A DNA stretch of 39,142 nucleotides from Pedosphaera parvula Ellin514 (GTDB lineage Bacteria; Verrucomicrobiota; Verrucomicrobiia; Limisphaerales; Pedosphaeraceae), in NCBI RefSeq assembly GCF_000172555.1, contig NZ_ABOX02000060.1, forward strand, positions 1-39,142, read 5' to 3'. The notes under the pieces are model-generated. The model was not told the DNA's origin, did no database searches, and worked only from the letters and a program-made list of their open reading frames with translations. How positions within the stretch are numbered: position 1 is the stretch's first letter; every line of letters starts with the position of its first letter. Of this stretch, positions 1-7,770 are shown piece after piece. The translations under genes and the position numbers were made by a program.

Positions 1-390
1 GCCAAAATCGTTTACGAACGCCTCATCAATTTCTGCGACGACGCCGGCTCCAAGGATGCGCTCCAGTTCCTTATGACGCGCGAAATCACCCATCTCAAGG
101 CTTTCACCACCGCGCTGAATAGCCTCACCAAAGATCCTTTCACCATCGGCAACATTCCACCCACACCCAATGTCGTGAATCAATATTATAACGACTCCAC
201 CGGCGAGGGCGACTACGGCGAAATCGACGCCCGCGGTCCATGGAACGAAGGCCCCGGCATTCGCTATGTCGAAGCCCCCGCGAAAATGGAAGCCCAGGTC
301 ACGCAGGAACAGGTCTCGCGAGAGATCAAGCGTGCCACCGGCCGGGCTCCCGAACCCGCCGCACCTCGCTCAAAACGATTCCGACGCTAA
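1..390 (+). CDS. Manganese-containing catalase, C-terminal fragment
   Basis: The reading frame is open from the first base, so the gene begins upstream of the window and only the last 129 residues are seen. The stretch around LMTREITHLKAF matches the manganese-catalase fold, where a His and Glu from the last helix ligate the di-manganese centre that converts hydrogen peroxide to water and oxygen. The tail after it (NIPPTPNVVNQYYNDSTGEG, then GPWNEGPG) is the typical C-terminal arm of the family, which wraps the neighbouring subunit. The last 20 residues are basic and proline-rich. The protein is probably cytoplasmic and protects against oxidative stress. The family assignment is from recalled motifs; no upstream context is visible. 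Confidence 0.85.
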   Translation, partial: AKIVYERLINFCDDAGSKDALQFLMTREITHLKAFTTALNSLTKDPFTIGNIPPTPNVVNQYYNDSTGEGDYGEIDARGPWNEGPGIRYVEAPAKMEAQVTQEQVSREIKRATGRAPEPAAPRSKRFRR

Positions 391-518
391 GTAATCATGG
401 CACCGAACTGTTTAGTCTCACTCCTTATTGTTACGCGCGGCTCGCATCCCGGGCCGCGTCCAACTTCAAAAGTCATCGAGCAAAATCCCAATTCGCCCTC
501 GACTCGCACTCAACCAAC

Positions 519-1019
519 CTACTTCCTAAAGACAATCCCCCACAAAACAAGAAACCATCCACCCATAAAATACCAACCTTCACTGGCACGGTCCAACTTC
601 ACTCCCGAATACGGACGGGAAAAGAAAACTGCTGCGACACAAATCACGATCCCCAATCCTATCGCTCCAATCAGAATCGAAGGAGTTTGCGCCTTGGATG
701 AAAACAAAAATGGATATTTGATCCTGAACCCCGCCAGCATCGATACCGGAATACACGCCATTAGCAGGGTGAGCCACATAAAACTAAACCTCTGCAGGAA
801 GGATGTGTCATAAAATGCTTTGGAAGACCGATAAGGAGTGTAGGGCCCGTTGGCAAATTTAAGCATGAGGAGTGCTATCATTCCAAACACGGCAACACCG
901 AACACCATCCCGGTTCGCTGCTGTATTTTCTCCGCGCGGGCGTTTTGCGAGTCCTTGATCAATTGTATCGGGTCAACTCCCGGAATTACCTGATCATCAT
1001 CTGATTTATAAATGCTCAT
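519..1019 (-). CDS. Four-helix membrane protein of unknown function, copy 2 of a tandem pair
   Basis: A 166-residue protein. I do not recognise the family. A soluble N-terminal segment of about 40 residues (MSIYKSDDDQVIPGVDPIQL) is followed by four hydrophobic segments near residues 42-62, 82-102, 112-137 and 146-163, ending GWFLVLWGIVFRK. The start is placed at ATG 1019 because the paralogous upstream gene begins with the same MS-YKS motif; the frame stays open further upstream to 1154, but that extension overlaps the neighbour and has no counterpart in it. It is clearly homologous to the gene at 1126-1620, including the C-terminal GG-WFL-VWGIVFRK, so the two arose by tandem duplication. It lies 106 bases downstream of its paralog on the same strand and is probably co-transcribed with it. 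Function unknown. Confidence 0.75.
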   Translation of the reverse strand: MSIYKSDDDQVIPGVDPIQLIKDSQNARAEKIQQRTGMVFGVAVFGMIALLMLKFANGPYTPYRSSKAFYDTSFLQRFSFMWLTLLMACIPVSMLAGFRIKYPFLFSSKAQTPSILIGAIGLGIVICVAAVFFSRPYSGVKLDRASEGWYFMGGWFLVLWGIVFRK

Positions 1020-1125
1020 TTCCTTGCTTTCATCCTCGCGTTGCACTTGAGTTTGTTCGGAGTCACCGCATCTGCAACCGTCCTGCCAATCATGTAAATC
1101 TACTCCGGGTCGATATCGGACAATC

Positions 1126-1620
1126 CTATTTCCTAAAAACAATCCCCCAAACAAGCAGGAACCATCCGCCCATAAAATACCGCCCGTCCACGAGATTCAG
1201 ACTTGTGCCCGTATACGGACGGGAAAAGAAAACCACTGCAGCAATTATGAGAATGGATAAACCTATAAGCCCGATCAAAACCGAAGGAGTTCGCAGTTTG
1301 GCAGAAAAAGAACCTGCAAACTTGCCCCCAAACGCCGCTAAAATCGTTATGGCAATACACGAAAAAAACAAACAGAACCACATGAAGTACACCCTCTGTA
1401 TTAAGGAAATATCATAAACATGCTTCCATGAATGGAGATGAGATGAATCAACAATGAAACCGGGCCACTGCAGTATTGCCATTCCCAAAATGGCAACCAT
1501 CATCACCATGCCGATTCGTCGCCCAATCTTTTCCGCCCTTGCATCTTGCGCGCTCTTGACCATTTCAACAGGATCAACTCCCGGAATCACCTGCTCATTT
1601 TCCGATTTGTAAGCACTCAT
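1126..1620 (-). CDS. Four-helix membrane protein of unknown function, copy 1 of a tandem pair
   Basis: A 164-residue paralog of the gene at 519-1019. A conserved soluble N-terminus (MSAYKSENEQVIPGVDPVEM, then the ARAEKIGRR region) precedes four hydrophobic helices and the shared C-terminal GGWFLLVWGIVFRK. ATG 1620 is chosen because GAGGAG lies 7 bases upstream (1628-1633), a strong ribosome-binding site; the longer start at 1635 would sit on top of that site. The conserved QVIPGVDP block directly before the first helix is the best handle for a search. The gene is first of the pair in transcription order. No enzymatic motif is visible; a small integral membrane protein of the inner membrane is all that can be inferred. 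Confidence 0.78.
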   Translation of the reverse strand: MSAYKSENEQVIPGVDPVEMVKSAQDARAEKIGRRIGMVMMVAILGMAILQWPGFIVDSSHLHSWKHVYDISLIQRVYFMWFCLFFSCIAITILAAFGGKFAGSFSAKLRTPSVLIGLIGLSILIIAAVVFFSRPYTGTSLNLVDGRYFMGGWFLLVWGIVFRK

Positions 1621-1965
1621 TTCGACGCTCCTCAATTGTTAAAAGCGGTTTAGTAACGCCCTTTCCGACAAGTCCACCTGCCGACTGCGATTAGTTAAAA
1701 CTATTGGCTCTGTCTTGCAATCTTAAACCTTATCCAAGGGAAAATACCATCACCCCCAATTAACAATTTCACTCCTCCATCGATCCAATCCAAGCTCTTA
1801 TTCCTTCGCCCGAACATTTTTCCACTTTTTTTGAACGATTTGCCCCGTTTGCCCGTAATAATAATGAGTGATATATTTTTATCGCTTTGTATGAAATCAA
1901 AGCGCGGCGTTGATATGTATCAAATCGCCGGAAGTATATATTGCAGGAAGATCGATTGACGTACC
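1621..1965. other. Divergent intergenic region
   Basis: A 345-base region between the membrane-protein pair, read leftward, and the small coiled-coil ORF, read rightward. It contains the ribosome-binding site of the leftward pair at its left edge and a perfect FNR-type palindrome at 1910-1923. The stretch 1750-1900 is AT-rich. I see no convincing sigma-70 promoter pair, RNA gene or additional ORF. Confidence 0.5.
1910..1923. promoter_or_regulatory. FNR/CRP-type palindrome TTGAT-N4-ATCAA
   Basis: The 14 bases TTGATATGTATCAA match the textbook FNR/Anr half-sites perfectly on both sides with the correct 4-base spacer. The site lies 42 bases upstream of the ATG at 1966 and 290 bases upstream of the leftward gene starting at 1620, so the small coiled-coil ORF is the likelier target. 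FNR-family proteins usually respond to oxygen or nitric oxide. Chance occurrence cannot be excluded for a single site, and the regulator is not in this window. Confidence 0.45.
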
Positions 1966-2139
1966 ATGAAACTGGAATTGGAGCTGAAGACAAGATTGGA
2001 GCAGGAACTCGAAAAGGTGGAGCAGGCACTTGCCGTCTGGGAGGAACTCCTCACGAAACTCGCTCAGCAACTGCCCGAGGGCGCAAACCTGCGCCAGGTT
2101 GCTGCGTCATCCACCCCTGCCTACAAAAAATCGAATTAG
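1966..2139 (+). CDS. Small coiled-coil protein (57 aa), hypothetical
   Basis: A short ORF with strongly protein-like composition: a run of leucine/glutamate heptads (MKLELELKTRLEQELEKVEQ, then ALAVWEELLTKLAQQL) forms an almost certain amphipathic helix or coiled coil over residues 2-36, followed by a short polar tail ending in KKSN. An in-frame stop lies only three codons before the ATG, which fixes the N-terminus. A weak AGGAAG lies 15 bases upstream, too far to be a good ribosome-binding site. The gene follows the FNR-type palindrome at 1910-1923. It could be a small regulatory or scaffolding protein. I cannot assign a family. Confidence 0.5.
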   Translation: MKLELELKTRLEQELEKVEQALAVWEELLTKLAQQLPEGANLRQVAASSTPAYKKSN

Positions 2140-2698
2140 ACCGGTACTGAAAACCCACCGAATGTCGTAGTAGTGGAAAACGACTCACTATTCGCGCTCC
2201 CGCCGCAGTGGGTTCATCCATGGATAAGCTCCGTCTTAATCCGTATTTATTCCTGCCCATCTGTGTTCAAGTTGTTAAAACTCGCATAAAACAGGGTTTC
2301 TTGAGACGGTGGACGGCCACTGTCGGTAAGACTGCCAGCAAAGCATTGCGTGGAAACACAAATCGCCACTACTGGCTGGAACTTGCTGAAACTCGCCACA
2401 ACTCGCGTTCCCAAACGCAATTGAAACGGGACTGGTTTCTCGATTCAGAGAAATCATTATAAAATCAAACTACACGATGTTCCTGCGCGGCGAAATGTTC
2501 TACATACAGGATAGCCGTATTTGCCTCAGAACGTATTCACCACTGTTTGGTATTGTTCGATTTACGCTATTTGGGCGCGGACTCCGGCGTTACTGATTAA
2601 TTCCTGACCGACCAGCACCTCCATATATATCATCCATATGTTGTAGCTAGTTCGATTTGTTTGCCATAAAATGGATGGACCATATACATACTCTAAAT
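2140..2698. other. Intergenic region without a recognisable gene
   Basis: About 560 bases between the coiled-coil ORF and the kinase gene. The longest frames here (for example 2208-2462 forward, 2275-2457 reverse) have composition unlike protein, rich in Arg, Trp, Thr and Ser without a hydrophobic core, and have no ribosome-binding site. No RNA gene or clear terminator is visible. Confidence 0.4.
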
Positions 2699-3205
2699 AT
2701 GCTTGTTGTCCTCAGCGGTCTTCCGGGTACAGGAAAAACAACAATCGCCCGTGAACTTGCGCGGCGGCTCAAGGCCGTGCATGTACGCATCGATTCCATC
2801 GAACAGGCGATAAAAAACTCTGAATTATTGTCAGGGCCGATGAACGATGCGGGCTACCGTGTAGGATATGCAATCGCAGAGGACAATCTCAGCCTTGGAC
2901 AAATTGTTATTGCGGATTCGGTCAATCCAATTCAGCTGTCGCGAGATCGGTGGATTGCAGCCGCCCAAAATACTGGCCAAAAAGCTGTGGAAATTGAGAT
3001 CAAGTGCTCTGACTCATCGGAGCATCAACGCAGGGTGGAAACCAGAGCAGCAGATATTGTGGGACACCGTGTGCCATCATGGCATGAAGTATCTGAATGG
3101 GATTATCATCCTTGGAATAGAGAACATCTTGTCATCGATACGGCCCGCTGCTCTCCCGCCCAGGCAGTTAATCTCATCGTTAGTGAAATTGAAAAAGCCC
3201 CTTGA
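2699..3205 (+). CDS. P-loop kinase of the AAA_33/zeta-toxin-like superfamily
   Basis: A 168-residue protein that begins directly with the first beta strand and the Walker A loop: MLVVLSGLPGTGKTT places G-LPGTGKT at residues 7-14. The strand VHVRIDSIEQAI and the IVIADSVNP segment (a Walker-B-like strand) follow, as in small P-loop phosphotransferases that phosphorylate sugars, nucleosides or other small molecules. An Arg-rich lid region (EHQRRVETR) and a C-terminal HLVIDTA strand complete the fold. The start is uncertain: ATG 2699 fits the family best, but ATG 2675 and TTG 2657 are in frame and none has a ribosome-binding site. The substrate cannot be predicted. The gene stands alone. Confidence 0.75.
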   Translation: MLVVLSGLPGTGKTTIARELARRLKAVHVRIDSIEQAIKNSELLSGPMNDAGYRVGYAIAEDNLSLGQIVIADSVNPIQLSRDRWIAAAQNTGQKAVEIEIKCSDSSEHQRRVETRAADIVGHRVPSWHEVSEWDYHPWNREHLVIDTARCSPAQAVNLIVSEIEKAP

Positions 3206-3246
3206 CCAATCCGCAACTAAGAGCGTGGATTGACCGGCTGTTGCGA

Positions 3247-3272
3247 ACCGCTTCCCGCCAGGAGGGAGCGGT
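3247..3272. repeat. Hairpin between convergent genes
   Basis: An inverted repeat with arms ACCGCTTCCC (3247-3256) and GGGAGCGGT (3264-3272), one bulged T and a 7-base loop. It sits between the convergent kinase and response-regulator genes, where a bidirectional terminator would be expected. It lacks a clear T-run on either strand, so it may instead be an RNA-stabilising hairpin. Confidence 0.45.
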
Positions 3273-3308
3273 AAAATATACCCCTCTGGTTGAACTGCAT
3301 TTTCCCGG

Positions 3309-3755
3309 TTAAACCTGCCTTAAATTTGGCAGAACATTAATCCCAAACCAAAACTTGGTCATCACTTCCAACATCTCCCCAAGTTGGTTGATATCCGCCG
3401 GCTTCACCATGTAGGCATTCGCTCCCAATTCATACGCCAACTCCACATCCTCTTCACATTTGGAACTGGTGAAAATGAGCACCGGCAGTTTGGAAAGCCT
3501 CGCATCCTGCCGGATATGCTTGAGTGCTTCCAAACCATCCATCTCCGGCATCTTGATGTCCAAAATCACCAGCGATGGCAACGGAAATGCAACACGATTC
3601 GCAAATTTATTTTTGCCAAAAAGATAATCCAACGCTTCGTTGCCATTGCTCGCCACCCGAACCACACAGGCAATATTCCGCCGCCGCAGTGCCCGCTCGA
3701 ATAAAAAAATATCGTCTTCCAAATCTTCTGCCAGCAGCAAAATGTTAGGTTTCAT
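3309..3755 (-). CDS. Single-domain response regulator (CheY/Rcp1-like)
   Basis: A 148-residue stand-alone receiver domain. The acidic pair E10-D11 after the first strand (NILLLAED), the phosphoacceptor D66 in LVILDIKMPEMDG, T96 in LIFTSSK and the invariant K118 in AYMVKPA are all present, so it should be phosphorylated by a histidine kinase. There is no DNA-binding or other output domain. The extra loop around residues 48-60 (GKNKFANRVAFPLPS) is typical of the Rcp1 subgroup, which pairs with phytochrome-like or hybrid kinases. ATG 3755 is chosen over GTG 3800 because the first strand starts right after it. No kinase gene is adjacent. The product is probably cytoplasmic and acts through protein-protein contact. 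Confidence 0.88.
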   Translation of the reverse strand: MKPNILLLAEDLEDDIFLFERALRRRNIACVVRVASNGNEALDYLFGKNKFANRVAFPLPSLVILDIKMPEMDGLEALKHIRQDARLSKLPVLIFTSSKCEEDVELAYELGANAYMVKPADINQLGEMLEVMTKFWFGINVLPNLRQV

Positions 3756-3873
3756 CCGGTTACTGATTATTGACTTCCTGTCTCTACTCAAAAGAACCAC
3801 CCTCGGACAATGGGGTAAGTTGCTATTCGGGACAAAACCAAGGCTTGCTGGATGAATTTCTCAGTCTTGCTTG

Positions 3874-4803
3874 CTACGAGCCTCCCGGCTTCTCAGCTTG
3901 CGGTGGAGCATTACCCGCAGCAGCTGGCATGGTTTGAACTTTTTGCGGCGGGTTAAATCCCAGGCGGAACACTTCCTTTGGATTCCAGCGAATCTCGTTT
4001 ATCGAAATCGTCGGTTGTCTCGCCTGCACAGCGTCCAAAATGGCAACCGCGAGAACCGCCGCACCGGGTGGGCTCGGATGCAACTTGTCGTACTGCAAAA
4101 GCATGCGCGTCTTGCCCTTCTCCAATCTGAAGCCGCGAATCCTGAGCGCCTCATTCGCCGTTGCTGTGCGCATAAATGCGGACAAGGATACAATCACAAC
4201 TCTCGGTCGTTTGCCCGCCCACTCCTTCAACCGTTTGTTTGCAGTCGCTAGCACCTTGGCACTCGGCATCTGGTCTTTGGTAAGCATCTCGTTGGCAGCC
4301 CCCGAAGCGTCAGGAATATCGCCGAGCACCAGCGGACACTTCACTCCCTCCAGTAACTTCAACCCCTTCTCAAACCGCTGCAACCGCTCTTCATCCGTGC
4401 AGTTTCTACCATAACAATACCAAAACAAAAAATCGGCTCCGATCACCAGCGTGGGGTTCGCTTTAAGCGCATTTTCGATCTGAGTCCGGCCTATGGTTTC
4501 CGGCTGGAAGAAAAACATTGCCGTTGCCAGGTTGGTTACCGGCTCATGCGGAGCTATCAATGCCGCATCCACATAACGACTCAAGCTGTGTCGCACAGTA
4601 TTACTGCCTCCAAATGGTTCATAGCCGGTAAAGCCAGCCGTCGCGCTCGCGCCCACCAATACAATTCGTTCCCATGGCGACTTCGCCTTCGGTTTCTCAG
4701 AACTCAACCTGCCTGGAGCTGCAGCGGGAGCCCAACCCGCGCAGCCTATAAACGTCGCAGCGACGAGAGCCACGATTTGATTCCAGAGGCAACTTCCCTT
4801 CAT
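3874..4803 (-). CDS. Secreted SGNH/GDSL-type hydrolase
   Basis: A 309-residue protein with an N-terminal hydrophobic signal segment (residues 8-22) and an Ala-rich cleavage region ending around residue 30. A cysteine in FIGCAG resembles a lipobox, but the -3 residue is Phe, so cleavage by signal peptidase I is as likely. The nucleophile block reads VLVGASATAGF (Ser in GAS, a common variant of GDS), GADFLFWYCYG is the oxyanion-region block and the C-terminal DKLHPSPPGAAVLA carries the Asp-x-x-His pair. It probably removes acyl or acetyl esters from a polysaccharide or lipid outside the cytoplasm. The tail after residue 285 is proline/alanine-rich. A truncated copy of the window's dispersed repeat lies just upstream of its start. 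Confidence 0.75.
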   Translation of the reverse strand: MKGSCLWNQIVALVAATFIGCAGWAPAAAPGRLSSEKPKAKSPWERIVLVGASATAGFTGYEPFGGSNTVRHSLSRYVDAALIAPHEPVTNLATAMFFFQPETIGRTQIENALKANPTLVIGADFLFWYCYGRNCTDEERLQRFEKGLKLLEGVKCPLVLGDIPDASGAANEMLTKDQMPSAKVLATANKRLKEWAGKRPRVVIVSLSAFMRTATANEALRIRGFRLEKGKTRMLLQYDKLHPSPPGAAVLAVAILDAVQARQPTISINEIRWNPKEVFRLGFNPPQKVQTMPAAAGNAPPQAEKPGGS

Positions 4804-4838
4804 ATGGATATTCTTTAGTTTAAAAACGAAAGGAGGTC

Positions 4839-4965
4839 TATACCGAAAGTCGAAAGAAATTTCCGAATGGCAGGAGGGATTTTGGTTGAGGCAAGGCGGA
4901 GGCCGCAGGCGCTATCCTTTGATAGCGACAGGCTAGCAGCGTTCCTGCTTCAGGTTCCACTGCAA
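4839..4965 (-). repeat. MITE-like dispersed repeat, copy A (truncated)
   Basis: From TATACCGAAAGTCGAAAGAA (4839) rightward this stretch is nearly identical to one end of the full element at 34286-34546 for about 95 bases, including the internal palindrome CGCTATC-CTTT-GATAGCG. Similarity fades after about 4940 and no second terminal repeat is found, so this is a decayed or truncated copy. It occupies the region upstream of the SGNH hydrolase gene (start 4803). The minus strand label follows the orientation used for copy B. Confidence 0.75.
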
Positions 4966-5014
4966 TAACCATGGAAAACAGGATGCTTTTCTCGATATTA
5001 TTTTCAGACTGAGC

Positions 5015-5494
5015 CTAGCCCGAAAGAGGTGCCTTGACTCCTCGACGTCTTGCAAGAAGCCCATCCACCGCGAACGGTCCGGGGCCACCTAAAACCAGCG
5101 TTGCCAGGCATGCAAGGTACAAGAGGTTGGTTTCATATCCGGGCGGACCAAACTGAGCTCCGGCAGCCGTGAATGATTGAAGTTTGATCGAGGTGAAACC
5201 GTAAGGGATGTGGACGGTGAAAATCGCCACTAGCAAAAGCACCGCCATTGGCACGCTGACCAGCGGCACGAAGGCACCAATCAGCACAGCCAATCCACCA
5301 ACAAGCTCAACGAGAATGGTCGCCCATCCCATGAGCTCGGGCGCCGGAACGCCCATGGCATGCAGTATGCCAATGAAATGCTCGGGACCATGCACAATCT
5401 TATCGTAGCCATGCCTCATGAAGCCATAGCCTACGATCAACCGTAGTGGAATCGGTGCCCAGCGATTGAACTTCTTGAACGCCTCGCTATACAT
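5015..5494 (-). CDS. DoxX family membrane protein
   Basis: A 159-residue protein with the DoxX/SURF4-like layout of four transmembrane helices: near residues 14-30 (PLRLIVGYGFMRHG), 50-75 (ATILVELVGGLAVLIG), 78-98 and 125-147. The FMRHGYDKI segment after helix 1 and the GPGPFAVD motif near the end are family hallmarks. ATG 5494 has an excellent ribosome-binding site, GGAGGTGA, 4 bases upstream (5499-5506), which excludes the longer in-frame start at 5530. DoxX proteins are inner-membrane proteins associated with oxidative-stress protection or as small subunits of quinone-linked oxidases; the exact role here is unknown. It is monocistronic. Confidence 0.88.
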   Translation of the reverse strand: MYSEAFKKFNRWAPIPLRLIVGYGFMRHGYDKIVHGPEHFIGILHAMGVPAPELMGWATILVELVGGLAVLIGAFVPLVSVPMAVLLLVAIFTVHIPYGFTSIKLQSFTAAGAQFGPPGYETNLLYLACLATLVLGGPGPFAVDGLLARRRGVKAPLSG

Positions 5495-5656
5495 GCTCAC
5501 CTCCCGAATCGACAAGACTTTTGACCACAAATAACTTAGTCATCATTTTTCTTTCTAAAGACGATTAAAGACATCACACAAATAGCCATCTGAATGACTT
5601 CTACGCCATCTCACAAGCATCTTGGCTCGGTCCAACATTTTCCTTAATATTAGCAC

Positions 5657-7183
5657 ATGCCAAAACATTTGTTGCCCCGACGCCTCCGATTTCTCGTCGC
5701 TTTGCTCTCAGTTCTTTCCCCTTTGTGCATCAACGCCGCTGAACCTTCCCCGATGCCGCTACGCAAACCCAACGTAATCTTCTTCATCGCTGACGACCTG
5801 GGTTATGCCGACGTCGGCTGCTTCGGCCAAAAGAAAATCCACACTCCCAACATTGACCGTATCGCAACCGAAGGCATGAAGTTCACCCAGCATTATTCCG
5901 GCAGCCCCGTTTGCGCGCCTTCGCGTTGTGTGCTGATGACTGGCAAACATTCCGGCCATTCCGCCGTTCGCGATAACCGCGAGCTGAAACCCGAAGGTCA
6001 ATTCCCGCTCCCTGCCAACACGATCACCGTGGCCAGACTGCTTCAACAAAACGGCTACATCACTGGCGCCTTTGGCAAATGGGGACTGGGCGGCCCAGAA
6101 AGCTCCGGCAAACCGCTCGACCAGGGCTTTACCCGTTTCTTCGGCTACAATTGCCAGCGCGTCGCTCACAATCTTTTCCCCACATATCTCTGGGATGACA
6201 ACCATCGACTCGCCCTCGACAATCCTCCCATCGGCGAAGATCAAAAACTGCCTGCAGACGCAGACTCAAACGATCCCGCCAGCTACAAAGCTTTCACCGG
6301 AAAATCTTACGCCCCCGATCTCTACGCGGAACAGGCGCTCCGCTTCATTCGCGACAACAAGGACCATCCCTTCTTCCTCTTCTTCCCCACCATCGTCCCG
6401 CATGTTGCATTGCAAGTCCCGGAGGACTCGCTCAAGGAATACGAAGGCAAACTTCCCGAAACGCCTTACACCGGTGGCAAAGGCTATTTACCGAATCGCA
6501 CACCCCACGCCGCCTACGCCGCCATGATCACCCGCATGGACCGCGACCTCGGCCGCATGCTCGCTCTGATAAAGGAACTCAATCTCGATGACGATACCAT
6601 CTTCGTCTTCACCTCGGACAACGGCCCCGCTCCTCAAGACATGGGTGGAACAGACACAAAATTCTTCAACTCCAGCGGTCCTTTCCGTAGTGGCAAAACA
6701 TCCATCTACGAAGGCGGCATGCGCATCCCATTGATCGTGCGCTGGCATGGCAAAATTCAGCCGAACTCCACCTCCGACCGCGTGACCGGCTTCGAAGATT
6801 GGCTCCCAACATTGCTGGAGCTGAGTGGAAATAAAAAATCAGTTCCCACCGGCATCGACGGCCTCAGCTTCGCCTCAACTCTCCTAGGTGAAAAACTTCC
6901 CGAACGCCCCTTCCTCTACCGCGAATTCCCGGCTTACGGCGGCCAGCAAGCCATCCGCGTAGGCAACTGGAAAGCCGTCCGCCAGCACCTCAAACCCAAA
7001 GGCAACGCCAAACCCAACCTCCACATCGAACTCTACGACCTCCAAACCGACATCGCCGAAAGCCACGATGTTTCAGACGAACACCCCGACATCGTCACTA
7101 AACTGGACAACCTCATGCGCGAACAACACATCCCCTCCAAAGCCTTCCCATTTCCCGCTCTCGATAAACCGGGCTCAAATTGA
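5657..7183 (+). CDS. Secreted arylsulfatase (formylglycine-dependent)
   Basis: A 508-residue sulfatase of the alkaline-phosphatase superfamily. Residues 1-28 form a signal peptide (basic MPKHLLPRRLR, a hydrophobic core, then INAAE). Metal-binding D46-D47 lie in FFIADDLGYADVG. The active-site sequence is C86-A-P-S-R90 within GSPVCAPSRCVLMTGKH; in this Cys-type motif the cysteine is converted to formylglycine by FGE or anSME. The second metal site is FVFTSDNGP. The length is normal for the family. It is likely exported and desulfates a polysaccharide or sulfated small molecule; the substrate is unknown. The maturation enzyme is not in the window. No ribosome-binding site is visible upstream of the ATG. 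Confidence 0.92.
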   Translation: MPKHLLPRRLRFLVALLSVLSPLCINAAEPSPMPLRKPNVIFFIADDLGYADVGCFGQKKIHTPNIDRIATEGMKFTQHYSGSPVCAPSRCVLMTGKHSGHSAVRDNRELKPEGQFPLPANTITVARLLQQNGYITGAFGKWGLGGPESSGKPLDQGFTRFFGYNCQRVAHNLFPTYLWDDNHRLALDNPPIGEDQKLPADADSNDPASYKAFTGKSYAPDLYAEQALRFIRDNKDHPFFLFFPTIVPHVALQVPEDSLKEYEGKLPETPYTGGKGYLPNRTPHAAYAAMITRMDRDLGRMLALIKELNLDDDTIFVFTSDNGPAPQDMGGTDTKFFNSSGPFRSGKTSIYEGGMRIPLIVRWHGKIQPNSTSDRVTGFEDWLPTLLELSGNKKSVPTGIDGLSFASTLLGEKLPERPFLYREFPAYGGQQAIRVGNWKAVRQHLKPKGNAKPNLHIELYDLQTDIAESHDVSDEHPDIVTKLDNLMREQHIPSKAFPFPALDKPGSN

Positions 7184-7205
7184 CTTTCAAACGCTCCCGT
7201 CCCAA

Positions 7206-7249
7206 GCCCCAAAGGGGCGCTCCATACCAGCCCCGGGCAAAGCCCGGGG
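7206..7249. repeat. Two adjacent tri-loop hairpins
   Basis: Two perfect inverted repeats follow the sulfatase stop: GCCCC-AAA-GGGGC at 7206-7218 and CCCCGGGC-AAA-GCCCGGGG at 7231-7249. Both have an AAA loop. There is no T-run afterwards on either strand, so they resemble REP-like intergenic hairpins more than classical terminators, though they may protect the 3' end of the sulfatase mRNA. Confidence 0.55.
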
Positions 7250-7460
7250 AAAGCTTCCCCTAACATTCCAACACTTTGTCGACGGAGTCGGCGCGAGTCC
7301 GAGCGAGCATCTCCTTATCCACGTCCCGTTTTTCTCATTCAAACAAACAACCGCCCAATTTTCGCGCCACTCGACCATCATGGAAGTCCGTGAAATTAAA
7401 TGCGTGAAGCCTGCCTTTCAGCACGGTTGCACGAAAACACCGGACTGCTATCGTATTCTT

Positions 7461-7654
7461 GTGAGCTTGGAAGAGATTAAAACTGAAATAGCTGAACTGC
7501 CGCAGAGCAGCAAGCTCATCTGGCCGCTTATCTTCTACATTTGCGCCATCTCCGAGACGCCAGGGTTCGTCGAGAAATCGCCACTCAAATTGATGACAAA
7601 AATCCCGGCCATTGGATTTCATTGAATGAGCTTAAGACAGAATGGAAGCAATAA
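7461..7654 (+). pseudogene. Frameshifted small antitoxin-like gene
   Basis: The frame from GTG 7461 reads MSLEEIKTEIAELP and then continues as unlikely protein. One base out of step, from about 7500, a second frame reads AAEQQAHLAAYLLHLRHLRD and ends DDKNPGHWISLNELKTEWKQ before TAA at 7652-7654. Joined by restoring one base between about 7497 and 7503, the two parts give a coherent protein of about 65 residues of the kind often annotated as a toxin-antitoxin antitoxin-like protein: an N-terminal helix, then an AEQQ-AHLAAYLL helix, then a D-D-x-P-x-W-LxEL tail. An upstream ATG at 7380 is in frame with the first part. Either a real frameshift mutation or a sequence error. No toxin partner follows. 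Confidence 0.6.
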
Positions 7655-7770
7655 GCCGCGCACCCTCTCCTTCTTCGAAGACCTGGCGAAGAACCCACAA
7701 CGTGCCGGCGGCAACTCATTAATTTTTGAACCACTGGACACCGCAACAAAGTTTTGAAACAATTCCCGTA

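Noticed and set aside
2208-2462. 84-codon forward frame between the coiled-coil ORF and the kinase
   Set aside because: No ribosome-binding site, no hydrophobic core or motif, Arg/Trp/Thr-rich composition.
7068-7625. 185-codon forward frame overlapping the sulfatase end
   Set aside because: Its first 100 codons overlap the sulfatase in another frame. Only its last part is meaningful, as the first half of the frameshifted antitoxin-like gene.
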